A program made the position numbers and the translations under genes. From Sphingomonas panacis (lineage in GTDB: Bacteria > Pseudomonadota > Alphaproteobacteria > Sphingomonadales > Sphingomonadaceae), in contig NZ_CP014168.1 of the NCBI RefSeq assembly GCF_001717955.1, forward strand, positions 310,001 to 374,000: a stretch of 64,000 nt of DNA, written 5' to 3'. This document shows, one piece after another, positions 43,579 through 51,479 of this stretch. The notes below the pieces were generated by a model that was not told where the DNA came from, made no database searches, and saw nothing but the letters and a program-made list of their open reading frames with translations. Every line of letters begins with the position of its first letter. Positions within the stretch are counted from its first letter, which is position 1.

Positions 43579-44622
43579 ATGACGGATATGCAACTTGACG
43601 TAATGGCGGTTGGCAACGCCATAGTCGATGTCATCGCGCGGACGGACGAGGCTTTTCTCGCGGCGCATGGCATGGCCAAAGGCGCGATGGCGCTGATCGA
43701 CGAAACCACCGCTCACACGCTTTACGAGGCGATGGGAAGCGGCACGCAGACATCCGGCGGATCGGCCGCCAACACGGTCGCCGGGCTGACCGCACTCGGC
43801 GTACGGGCCGGCTATATCGGCAAGGTTCGCGACGACTCGCTCGGGCGGGTCTTCCGACACGATCTCGCGGCGACCGGCGTGCGGTTCGATACTCCGGCCG
43901 TGCCCGACGGCCCCGCCACCGCCCGGTGCCTGGTACTCGTCACCGAAGACGGTCAGCGCACGATGAACACGTTTCTGGGCGCGTGTGTAGAACTGACCCC
44001 CGACGATATCGATCCCGCACAGATCGAGACCGCGGCGATCACTTATCTCGAAGGCTATCTGTTCGATCTGCCGCTGGCGAAGGCAGCGTTCCGCAAGGCC
44101 GCCGGCATAGCGCGTGCCGCACGGCGCAAGGTCGCTTTGTCCTTGTCCGACAGCTTCTGCGTTCACCGTCACCGCGACGAGTTCCGCAACTTCATCGCCG
44201 AACATATCGACATTCTGTTCGCCAATGCCGAGGAGATCGCCGCGCTCTACGACACGATCGACGTGACTGCGGCGGCGCGGCTGGCCGCGGCGGACTGCGC
44301 GGTCGTCGCGGTCACGCTCGGCGCGGACGGATCGCTGCTGATCGACGCGGACGGGCTGGTCCGCGTGCCCGCAGTTCCGGTCCCGACAGTGGTCGATACC
44401 ACCGGCGCCGGCGACCTTTATGCGGCGGGCGTGCTTTGCGGACTGACGCACGGCCTGTCGTTGGAAGCCAGCGGGCGGTTGGGTAGCGCACTTGCAGGCG
44501 AGGTGATCGGCCATCTCGGCGCACGCCCGCAGGCCGATATCACGCGGCTTCTGCCGTCGGGGCTGCGCTTCGCCCTTGCCGGCCGCGCGTTCGGGCGCAA
44601 GGATCGCGCTGGCGCGGCATGA
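43579..44622 (+). CDS. PfkB-family sugar kinase, adenosine-kinase type
   Basis: 347 residues. Ribokinase-fold signature 1 (GGSAANTVAGLTALGVRAGY) and signature 2 DTTGAGDLYAAGVLCGL with the catalytic Asp are intact. The layout matches the alphaproteobacterial adenosine kinases that phosphorylate adenosine released from SAH. The metK-metF-purU neighbours favour adenosine over a sugar. ATG 43579 follows GAGGAG and lies 11 bases after purU. Confidence 0.85.
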   Translation: MTDMQLDVMAVGNAIVDVIARTDEAFLAAHGMAKGAMALIDETTAHTLYEAMGSGTQTSGGSAANTVAGLTALGVRAGYIGKVRDDSLGRVFRHDLAATGVRFDTPAVPDGPATARCLVLVTEDGQRTMNTFLGACVELTPDDIDPAQIETAAITYLEGYLFDLPLAKAAFRKAAGIARAARRKVALSLSDSFCVHRHRDEFRNFIAEHIDILFANAEEIAALYDTIDVTAAARLAAADCAVVAVTLGADGSLLIDADGLVRVPAVPVPTVVDTTGAGDLYAAGVLCGLTHGLSLEASGRLGSALAGEVIGHLGARPQADITRLLPSGLRFALAGRAFGRKDRAGAA

Positions 44623-44708
44623 CCGAGCCAGCGCCTGTCCCCGCGCGCATACGGCCTTCCACCGGAAGGCGTCGGTGCGCGTGGGCAGGTTGTTTTCGGC
44701 CTCGGAAG

Positions 44709-44720
44709 TGGTACCGGTCC
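44709..44720. promoter_or_regulatory. TACCGGT-centred candidate operator upstream of methyltransferase 2
   Basis: TGGTACCGGTCC, with TACCGGTCCC shared with the site at 60536. It lies 43 bases upstream of a small ORF and about 105 bases before the methyltransferase start. Similar sites occur in promoter gaps at 51.3 and 60.3-60.5 kb. Confidence 0.35.
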
Positions 44721-44762
44721 CATGAGGCGTGCGCAAAAAGCGTGCGCCCGGGAGAGGATAGC

Positions 44763-44828
44763 ATGGGCCAGCATTGGACCGATCGTTTCGCCGGAGGACC
44801 GCCGTTTCGCGGCAGCGTGGTGCGATGA
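44763..44828 (+). CDS. 21-residue upstream ORF overlapping methyltransferase 2
   Basis: ATG at 44763 with a strong GGGAGAGG ribosome site five bases away; peptide begins MGQHWTDRFAGG. Its TGA overlaps the ATG of the methyltransferase gene (ATGA), while the methyltransferase start itself has no good ribosome site. This suggests translational coupling or a leader peptide. No Cys or RiPP-like signature. Confidence 0.4.
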   Translation: MGQHWTDRFAGGPPFRGSVVR

Positions 44829-46207
44829 GCATGAATTCGGACATTTTGCTCAACCAGATAGACAGCGCCTGCCGACGCCTGAATATCGCGCAGACGACCT
44901 TCGGCCGGCAGGCGGTCAACGACGGGAAGTTCGTCACACGGCTACAACAGGGCGGACGTGTCACCTTGAAGACGGTCGAGCGCGTTCACCGCTTTATCGC
45001 GGAACGCGAAGGCAGTTCTGAGATAGCGCTGCGCGCGGCGTTGCAAAACCCATTCGGCAACCCCGGCGCGCCGGAGCAAGGCTTTCGCTTCTACGACAAT
45101 CGCCAGAAATATCTGATGTTCGTTAACACGTCGTCGGAAAAGCAGATCATCGCGGATCGCGCGATCAAGGAACTGGCCGGCACCAGTCCGTTACCGCCAG
45201 CCTTGCGCCTGTTTGATGGCGGCGCAGGCGACGGCACTGCCCTCGCCCGCCTGCTGCGCGGCGCGCACCGACATTACCCATGGTTGCCATTCTACGTCGT
45301 CGCCAAAGAGATCAGCATGGAGAATGTGCGACTGGCGCTCGAGAAGATGCCCGATCGTCTGCAGGAGCATCCCGCCACGGTGTTGGTGATGACGAACCTG
45401 CGCTATTGCGAAGCGCCGTGGCTGGCGCCCGACACCGCCGAAGCGGCGAGCGCGATGGTGTGGCGCGAGGTGGCGCTGGAGGGAACCACGGCGGGCGACT
45501 TCGAGGAGCAACTCGGCGCACTGACGCCATTCCTGTCGCAGCATTGGCAGGCTCGCGTCAGCGTCCGAACCGGCAAGCCGGTCTACCGCACTCCAGTTGT
45601 GCTGGTGATCCACCGCAAGGACAATCGCTTCCCGCTCGACGCTGTTCTGCCGCAGCGCGGCGCGGCCAGGGCCGATTTCGATTTCGTGTTGTTGTCGCAA
45701 CCTTATCGCGCCCGTGCGCCGCTGGATTTCAAGAGCCGCCGGGTAGTCGCCCCGCTGGTGCGCAGCCTGCGTGCAGGCGGCAAGCTGATGGGCGTCCATT
45801 CGCACGGGCAGGATCCCGGCATGGAGATCCTTCGGGCGGTCTGGCCCGGCGAAAACCCCTTCGATACCGGCCGCACCGCGTTGATGCAGGCGGTGCGCGC
45901 CGATTTGGGTGGCACGTCGCGCGACTTTCACTTCCACAAACTGTCCGATGCGAACGCGGTGTTCCGGTACGACATCCACACACTGCCCGACGAGATCGAC
46001 GGGCAGAACGACATCGGCAGTTCGACATTGTGGGCGACCTGGAACGCCGCGACCTACGTCGGCCAGATCGACGACGCCCGGCTCTCGCGCGCGATGACGG
46101 ACACCAAATATCTCGATGTCACCCGCGATGCGCTGCGTCGCCACAAGGGACTTTGGTTCAACGACGAAGTTTACTTAATTTCCAGAAAATATCATCTCGG
46201 AAGCTAA
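44825..46207 (+). CDS. SAM-dependent methyltransferase 2 with N-terminal HTH-like domain
   Basis: 460 residues. Residues 6-62 form a small helical domain (CRRLNIAQTTFGRQAVNDGK, then TLKTVERVHRFIAE) like the XRE-type HTH leader seen in many alphaproteobacterial proteins. The rest is the methyltransferase: FRFYDNRQKYLMFVN (87-101), motif I LRLFDGGAGDGTALARLL (about 127-144), LRAGGKLMGVHSHG, and the intact C-terminus WNAATYVGQIDDARL...GLWFNDEVYLIS. It is a paralogue of the interrupted gene at 38227, which lacks the HTH-like part. Substrate unknown; not a family I can name. Translation is probably coupled to the upstream small ORF. Confidence 0.8.
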   Translation: MSMNSDILLNQIDSACRRLNIAQTTFGRQAVNDGKFVTRLQQGGRVTLKTVERVHRFIAEREGSSEIALRAALQNPFGNPGAPEQGFRFYDNRQKYLMFVNTSSEKQIIADRAIKELAGTSPLPPALRLFDGGAGDGTALARLLRGAHRHYPWLPFYVVAKEISMENVRLALEKMPDRLQEHPATVLVMTNLRYCEAPWLAPDTAEAASAMVWREVALEGTTAGDFEEQLGALTPFLSQHWQARVSVRTGKPVYRTPVVLVIHRKDNRFPLDAVLPQRGAARADFDFVLLSQPYRARAPLDFKSRRVVAPLVRSLRAGGKLMGVHSHGQDPGMEILRAVWPGENPFDTGRTALMQAVRADLGGTSRDFHFHKLSDANAVFRYDIHTLPDEIDGQNDIGSSTLWATWNAATYVGQIDDARLSRAMTDTKYLDVTRDALRRHKGLWFNDEVYLISRKYHLGS

Positions 46208-46278
46208 TTATATCCTCTTACCCAAGACGACACCCGTAAGCATTACACAAAACAAAATACATATATTGGGAGAGTGCC

Positions 46279-48606
46279 ATGAAAGCGATTCTTTCGTTGG
46301 GCAGCGGCGTAGCTCTGTCCGTATTTATTGCTACTCCCGGCTATGCCGAGCAGATCGCCGTTCCGTCGCCAAGTGTCGTGCAGGAGCGGGTTCGGGATGA
46401 TACCATCAAAGACATCATCGTTACCGCGAACAAGCGCGAGCAGCGTTTGCAGGAAACTCCGGTCGCCGTCACCGCAGTGTCGCAAGAGCGGCTGAAGGCG
46501 CTCAACATCGTCTCAATCGCCGAGTTGATGAGCGTGGCGCCAAGCCTAAACTTCCTCCAACCCCCTTCGCCGCAAGCAACTCAATTCGTCATCCGCGGCG
46601 TCGGCACGTTCGCGTTCAACGACAGCCTCGAACAATCGGTCGGCGTGCAGGTCGATGGCATTCCACTGGCGCGTCTCGTCGGATCCCTGACCGACACGGT
46701 CGATGTTTCGCAAGTCCAGGTGTTGCGTGGACCACAGGGCACGATCTTCGGCAAGAACGCTACGGCTGGCGTCATCGACGTCGCCTTCAACGATGCGAAC
46801 TTCACGCAGAGCGTTTCGGGCCGGGCGTTTTTCGGCTCCTATGACGAGCGGCGTTTTCAGGGCACGGTCAACATCCCGCTGGTCGATCAGCGCCTGGCAG
46901 TTCGGCTTTCGGCGTGGGATTTTTCTCGCGATGGCTATCTCCAGGCGCCGCTCCAACCCGATGGCGCGCTCGGCGGGTTTCACAATCAGGGCGTTCGCGC
47001 GAAGGTCGCCATCCTGTTCACCCCGAATTGGCGGATCGACCTGACCGGCGAATATGACAACAATCACAACAACGGCGCCGTCGTAACCACCCGCGCCTAT
47101 CTGCCGACCGACACGATCCAGCCCTTCGACATCGCACAAGGCGTCATCGCCGGGCCGAAAAACATCACCAGCGCCAAGGAGCAGCCCGAACCAGGGCTGA
47201 TTCACCAGGCGCGCGCAGTCGCGAAATCAGTGCTCGATCTCGGTCCGGCAAGCCTAACAGGCATTTTCGGGTACGTGGATACGTTCCAGAACAATCTGTT
47301 CGATTTCGATTACACCGACAGTCGCAAGATCCCGCAGCCGAGCATCTCGCATTACTTCTCCTATTTGAGGCAAACCACCGGTGAGCTGCGTCTGGCGAGC
47401 ACCGGGCAGCACCGGCTTCAATATACGCTGGGGCTGTTCTATTATGCGTTCAACATCAAATCGCATCAGAACGGGCAGAATTTGCGCTTCGTCGCTCCGT
47501 TCACGGCAGCCGACAATCTCTTCAACGTCCGCACCCGAACCTACGCCGCGTTCGGCGACGTGAGCTACGATGTCGGCCCGGTTCGCTTCATCGCCGGCGG
47601 CCGCTATTCGCACGAAGGGACGAGCGGCAGTTATGTCCGATCCAAGTCACTCGAATTTCCTAAACCGACGGCGATCCTCAACGGACCGCTCGATGTCACC
47701 AATCCAGAACGCATCTTTCAGGATTTCTCCTACCGCGTCGGTCTACAGGTCCGGCCCGCCAAGGACATCATGATCTACGGCACTGCCAGCCGCGCCTACA
47801 AGGGGCCCGGGTTCAACTACGTCTCGACACTCACGCCGGCGCAATTCGCGCTCAATCAGGGCATCGTCAAAGCGGAAATCGCGCATTCCTACGAGATTGG
47901 TGTGCGCTCGCAATTCTTCGATCGGCAGTTGACGCTGAACCTGACCGGCTTCTACGCGCCCTACACCAATTTCCAGGTGACGGCGTTGCTGCCGACCGTT
48001 CCCGCGACTTACACCACCGTCAACGCCAACAAGCTGACGGCGAAGGGGGTCGAGCTGGAATTCTCCTATGCGCCGGATGCAGTGCTTCGCGGCTTCCGGC
48101 TCGACGGCAGCGTTGTCTTCAACGCCACCAAATATACCGACTTCAAGAACGCGCCATGCTTCGTCGGGCAGGTCCAGTCGGTGACGCCGACCATGACGCC
48201 GGGCATCTGCTCGCCGATCGCGCTCGGCAGCACGGTGTCGCAACAGAATGTCTCCGGGCTGCAGGCGGTCGGCGCGCCGCCATGGCAGGCGAACGTCACC
48301 GCGCTTTACGACCATGCGGTCGGCGACAACTTCCGGGCATTTGGGCAGCTTCATTACGTCTTCAACGACGACACTCAGTTCGCGGTCGGCAACAACCCCG
48401 CGACCGTTCAGAAAGCCTATAGCCTGGTCGATCTGACCGCCGGTTTCGGCAAGGCCGATCGCAACTGGACGCTCTCGCTCTACGTCCGCAACCTGTTCAA
48501 CCAATCCTATGTGGGACGCATCGCCATTGCCAACCCCGGCATCGGCCAGACCGTGCCGTATGAGGCGTTGCGGACGTTCGGCGCCGCACTCGATTTCAAG
48601 TTCTGA
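46279..48606 (+). CDS. TonB-dependent receptor 1
   Basis: 775 residues with signal peptide MKAILSLGSGVALSVFIATPGYA, a TonB-box-like segment (IKDIIVTANKREQRLQETPVAV), a plug domain (to about 160, with RGPQGTIFGKNATAGVIDV) and a 22-strand barrel ending in LDFKF. This is the sphingomonad catabolic type, usually importing aromatic, terpenoid or other hydrophobic substrates rather than siderophores. The ligand is unknown. It follows the SAM island on the same strand, 71 bases downstream. Confidence 0.93.
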   Translation: MKAILSLGSGVALSVFIATPGYAEQIAVPSPSVVQERVRDDTIKDIIVTANKREQRLQETPVAVTAVSQERLKALNIVSIAELMSVAPSLNFLQPPSPQATQFVIRGVGTFAFNDSLEQSVGVQVDGIPLARLVGSLTDTVDVSQVQVLRGPQGTIFGKNATAGVIDVAFNDANFTQSVSGRAFFGSYDERRFQGTVNIPLVDQRLAVRLSAWDFSRDGYLQAPLQPDGALGGFHNQGVRAKVAILFTPNWRIDLTGEYDNNHNNGAVVTTRAYLPTDTIQPFDIAQGVIAGPKNITSAKEQPEPGLIHQARAVAKSVLDLGPASLTGIFGYVDTFQNNLFDFDYTDSRKIPQPSISHYFSYLRQTTGELRLASTGQHRLQYTLGLFYYAFNIKSHQNGQNLRFVAPFTAADNLFNVRTRTYAAFGDVSYDVGPVRFIAGGRYSHEGTSGSYVRSKSLEFPKPTAILNGPLDVTNPERIFQDFSYRVGLQVRPAKDIMIYGTASRAYKGPGFNYVSTLTPAQFALNQGIVKAEIAHSYEIGVRSQFFDRQLTLNLTGFYAPYTNFQVTALLPTVPATYTTVNANKLTAKGVELEFSYAPDAVLRGFRLDGSVVFNATKYTDFKNAPCFVGQVQSVTPTMTPGICSPIALGSTVSQQNVSGLQAVGAPPWQANVTALYDHAVGDNFRAFGQLHYVFNDDTQFAVGNNPATVQKAYSLVDLTAGFGKADRNWTLSLYVRNLFNQSYVGRIAIANPGIGQTVPYEALRTFGAALDFKF

Positions 48607-48662
48607 CGCCAACGCGCGACGGGCCTTGCCGGCCCGTCGCGCTCAGATGAAAAGGGAGCGAC

Positions 48663-48875
48663 ATGCGCGAAGAAGGACCAGCTTGCCCATTCTGCCATGC
48701 ACCGTGGAGTGAGGCGATGCTCGCGCGGCTCGACGCGGCGACTGGGCCAGCGGGCTGCGCCTGCTGCGTAAGCCGCGTCGAGGCGTCCGCCGAGCATCCC
48801 CGCCCACTTCCCGATGAGGATATCGCCTGCGAACATTGCGGACGGGTGCTGTTCACGGCACCCGCCCTGCGCTGA
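48663..48875 (+). CDS. 70-residue Cys-rich zinc-ribbon-like protein
   Basis: Strong ribosome site AAAGGGAG four bases before the ATG. Three Cys clusters, CPFC, CACC and CEHCGR, spread over 60 residues indicate a small metal-binding fold, probably zinc. No signal peptide. Located 56 bases after the TonB receptor and convergent with the MetE-like gene, whose stop is three bases away. I do not recognise the family. Confidence 0.7.
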   Translation: MREEGPACPFCHAPWSEAMLARLDAATGPAGCACCVSRVEASAEHPRPLPDEDIACEHCGRVLFTAPALR

Positions 48876-48878
48876 ACG

Positions 48879-50078
48879 TTATTTCCCCTTTAGGCGCCGG
48901 GTGGCGAGCGCAGCGCCGTCGGACATCGCCTTGAGCTTCGCCCAGACGATCTCCTCATGGCCGACACGCGAGCCGATCCCGCAATCGGTGCCCGCTTGCA
49001 CGTTCTCCATCCCGACCAAAGATGCGAAGTTGAGCAGCCGCTCGGCGACGAGTTCGGGATGCTCGACCAGATCGGTCGCATGCCCGACCACGCCGGGGAC
49101 GAGGATCTTGCCATCGGGCAGCTTGAGATCTTCCCACACGCGCCATTCGTGACCGTGCCGGACGTTGCTCGCCTCGAACGAATAGGCCTGCGCGTTCACC
49201 TTGAGCAGCAGATCGGCGATATGGCGGAACTCGATGTCGTGAACGTGCGGACGGTGGCCACTGCCCCAGCACATGTGGAAACGGATCTGCTCCTGCGGCA
49301 GATCGCGCAGGCCATGGTTGATGACCTCGACGGCGAATTCGAGCCAGCGCCGATACTCGTCGACGCTCCAATCGGGATAGAACATCCAACTCGTCGCGAA
49401 TTCGGGTTCGTCGATCTGTACGATCAGCCCGGCATCGGTAATCGCCTTGTATTCCTCGCGCATCGCGTCCGCGACGGCCATCATGTAATCGCGCTCGTCG
49501 GCATAATGCGCGTTGCGCGCGCCGGCTCCGGCGCTGAGCGGCCCGAGCGCGGCGATGAAGCCTTCAACGTCCGGCTTACCCGCAATGCCACGCTGCAACG
49601 CCTCGATATCCTGCGCGATCGCACGCTGGCCGATATAGGTGATGGGAGCGGTGCAGACGCGCTCCCGCGTCGGCACGGCCGGCGCGCCAGGTTTGAAGAA
49701 GCCGGGGCGCACCGGGCCGCCCGCGCCGGAGAGCCAAAGGCCGGATTCGTAGAAGCCTGGAAAGTCGCGGCGGTCGCGCTCACCAACGCCGGCGCGTTTG
49801 GGTGGGATATTGGCATCTATCGGCAGGTCTTCCCAGCCCGACACGCGCGAGCGGATATACCCCGCATAGGCCACCGCCGCCTTCACATATTCGCCATCGT
49901 TGAGGATATCGACACCGCATGCGATCTGCTTGTCGATTACATATTGGACCGCGTCGGGAAGCCCGCGCTCCAGCTCTTCCGCGTTACCGACCGGATCGGC
50001 GAGCAGCAGCTCGAAGGCAGCGGGGCGCGGCAGATTGCCGCCGTGCGTCGTCAGGATATGATCGGTCGAGCGTTTCAT
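48879..50078 (-). CDS. Core MetE-like zinc methyltransferase
   Basis: 399 residues, equivalent to only the C-terminal catalytic barrel of cobalamin-independent methionine synthase. The four zinc ligands of the family are readable: His268 and Cys270 (FHMCWGSG), Glu302 (SFEASN) and Cys366 (TDCGIGSR). N-terminal THGGNLPRP is the conserved loop of this group. The full N-terminal MetE half is absent, as in core-MetE and in alkyl/epoxyalkane:thiol transferases. It could make methionine from a non-folate methyl donor or act on a thiol in catabolism. Start ATG 50078. Downstream of the NHL gene. Confidence 0.8.
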   Translation of the reverse strand: MKRSTDHILTTHGGNLPRPAAFELLLADPVGNAEELERGLPDAVQYVIDKQIACGVDILNDGEYVKAAVAYAGYIRSRVSGWEDLPIDANIPPKRAGVGERDRRDFPGFYESGLWLSGAGGPVRPGFFKPGAPAVPTRERVCTAPITYIGQRAIAQDIEALQRGIAGKPDVEGFIAALGPLSAGAGARNAHYADERDYMMAVADAMREEYKAITDAGLIVQIDEPEFATSWMFYPDWSVDEYRRWLEFAVEVINHGLRDLPQEQIRFHMCWGSGHRPHVHDIEFRHIADLLLKVNAQAYSFEASNVRHGHEWRVWEDLKLPDGKILVPGVVGHATDLVEHPELVAERLLNFASLVGMENVQAGTDCGIGSRVGHEEIVWAKLKAMSDGAALATRRLKGK

Positions 50079-50091
50079 GTTCCGGCCTTTC

Positions 50092-51111
50092 TCAAGATGC
50101 ATTGGAATCGGGACGACGGACGAACTTCTGCAGTTGATGTCCGGCATGCTCCGGCCCGACCCAGCCGGGCGTGATTGCGAAAGTGTAGGTTACTTCAGCG
50201 ACGTAGACGTCACCGTGCGAATCGATCGCGATGGCGTGCGGCGCGATAAAATTGCCGGGCTGTTCGCGTCCTTCGGACACGCCGCCCCAGCGATCGACCA
50301 GTTCGCCGTCGAGCGTCAGGATCGTCACGCGCCCCGGCTGATCCTCGGCAGCGGTGCCATGAACGAACGATTTCTTGCCCTGTGGCCGCCACAACTCGGC
50401 GACATAGACGAGGCCATCCTTGCCGACCTTCAGATCGCACGGTCGATTGACGTTGTTCCATTCGGACAGATACGCGCCGGCGGGATCGAAAATCTGGATG
50501 CGATCATTCTCGCGGTCGGCGACCAGCACGCGGCCATCGGGTGCGACGGTTATGCCGTGCGGCAGGTAGAATTGTCCCGGCCCCGATCCCGGCTCGCCCC
50601 ACGAGCGAATGAGTTCGCCATCGTGCGTGAAGTGATGGACCCGGCAATTGCCATATCCATCCGACACATAAAGATCGCCGTTCGGCGCAACCGCGAGGTT
50701 GGTGCAGCGGTTGAATGGCCCCGCGCCGTGCAGCACGCATTCGCAGGAATGGACGGCCCAGGCGGCCTTTGGATCGAAGCCGGTATCGGATGGCTGCCCC
50801 GGAATCCCGAGCGTCATCAGCAGCGTGCCGTCGGTATCGAAGGCGCGAACGGTGTGATCGCCCATATCGACGCAATAGACGCGGTCGTCCGGTCCGACCG
50901 TCAGCCCGTGCGCGGCGGTGAAGACATCCTGCCCCCACACCTTCACGAACGTGCCGTCGCGCTCGTAGACGAGCACCTGCTTGTCGTAGCGGGTGTAGAG
51001 ATAGACGCGGTCTTGCGAATCCACCCCCACGCCCGCGACATCGCGGTGGTGAAGATGCGCGGGAAGGCGCTCCCAATCGGTGGCGACATCGAATTGCGGA
51101 GCGACGGTCAT
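50092..51111 (-). CDS. NHL-repeat beta-propeller protein
   Basis: About 339 residues with repeated NHL blades (GVGVDSQDRVYLYTRYDKQV; LTVGPDDRVYCVDMGDHTVR; LAVAPNGDLYVSDGYGNCRV; ITVAPDGRVLVADRENDRIQ), giving a six-bladed propeller like peptidyl-hydroxyglycine lyase and related esterase-fold proteins. No signal peptide, so cytoplasmic despite family members being often exported. ATG 51111. Ends 13 bases before the MetE-like start, hence one operon. Possible lactonase, lyase or scaffold; undecided. Confidence 0.8.
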   Translation of the reverse strand: MTVAPQFDVATDWERLPAHLHHRDVAGVGVDSQDRVYLYTRYDKQVLVYERDGTFVKVWGQDVFTAAHGLTVGPDDRVYCVDMGDHTVRAFDTDGTLLMTLGIPGQPSDTGFDPKAAWAVHSCECVLHGAGPFNRCTNLAVAPNGDLYVSDGYGNCRVHHFTHDGELIRSWGEPGSGPGQFYLPHGITVAPDGRVLVADRENDRIQIFDPAGAYLSEWNNVNRPCDLKVGKDGLVYVAELWRPQGKKSFVHGTAAEDQPGRVTILTLDGELVDRWGGVSEGREQPGNFIAPHAIAIDSHGDVYVAEVTYTFAITPGWVGPEHAGHQLQKFVRRPDSNAS

Positions 51112-51251
51112 GCGCTGTTCCCCGCGCACGGGCGAACCCGTTCGATGCAATGTGGGATGCTCGCGTTCGATGCCATGCGCCTCTCCGGTTCTCGCGCCGG
51201 CTTCCCGGAAAGACACGTCCCGGCGCGCGGCTGCTCATTAACGGCGCGCGC

Positions 51252-51286
51252 CTATGCGCGAACCACAGGATTGTATTAGCGCATAG
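51252..51286. promoter_or_regulatory. 8-bp inverted repeat in the NHL/MFS divergent promoter
   Basis: CTATGCGC (51252-51259) and GCGCATAG (51279-51286) are exact complements with a 19-base spacer that includes TTGTATTA, a possible promoter element. A regulator dimer could bind both arms. Confidence 0.4.
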
Positions 51287-51287
51287 A

Positions 51288-51299
51288 GATACCGGTAAC
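51288..51299. promoter_or_regulatory. GATACCGGTAAC candidate operator; second TACCGGT at 51351
   Basis: TACCGGTA (51290-51297) is a palindrome. On the opposite strand GATACCGGTCAC occurs at 60281-60292, an 11 of 12 match. A further TACCGGT lies at 51351-51357 inside the upstream ORF. The 364-base gap 51112-51475 otherwise holds only the inverted repeat and a 49-codon frame. Confidence 0.4.
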
Positions 51300-51329
51300 A
51301 ACAAGAAAACATTGGATGGAGACGCGATA

Positions 51330-51479
51330 ATGCAAGGTCTACCGAGACTATACCGGTGGGATTCTGCCCACAAAATGCGAGAACTCTGCCCCGAAAAGCG
51401 CAGCATGCTTCCAAAGTGCGATCGTCACCTTATAAAGTCTGTCTGGGATCGCTCCCAAGTAGAGGCGCGACCAAAATGA
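51330..51479 (+). CDS. 49-residue upstream ORF overlapping the MFS gene
   Basis: ATG at 51330 with GGAG eight bases upstream; ends in TGA overlapping the MFS ATG at 51476 (ATGA). The peptide is basic with two Cys (ELCPEK, LPKCDRH) and no recognised domain. Same arrangement as the small ORF before methyltransferase 2: TACCGGT site, strong ribosome site, short ORF, ATGA junction. Could be a leader ORF; could be chance. Confidence 0.3.
   Translation: MQGLPRLYRWDSAHKMRELCPEKRSMLPKCDRHLIKSVWDRSQVEARPK

Noticed and set aside
44825..46207. Methyltransferase 2 considered as EgtD (histidine betaine synthase) or a DMSP-type methyltransferase
   Set aside because: The YD...F and N-terminal patterns are only superficially similar and the diagnostic EgtD segments are absent; no egtB/egtC or DMSP genes are present.
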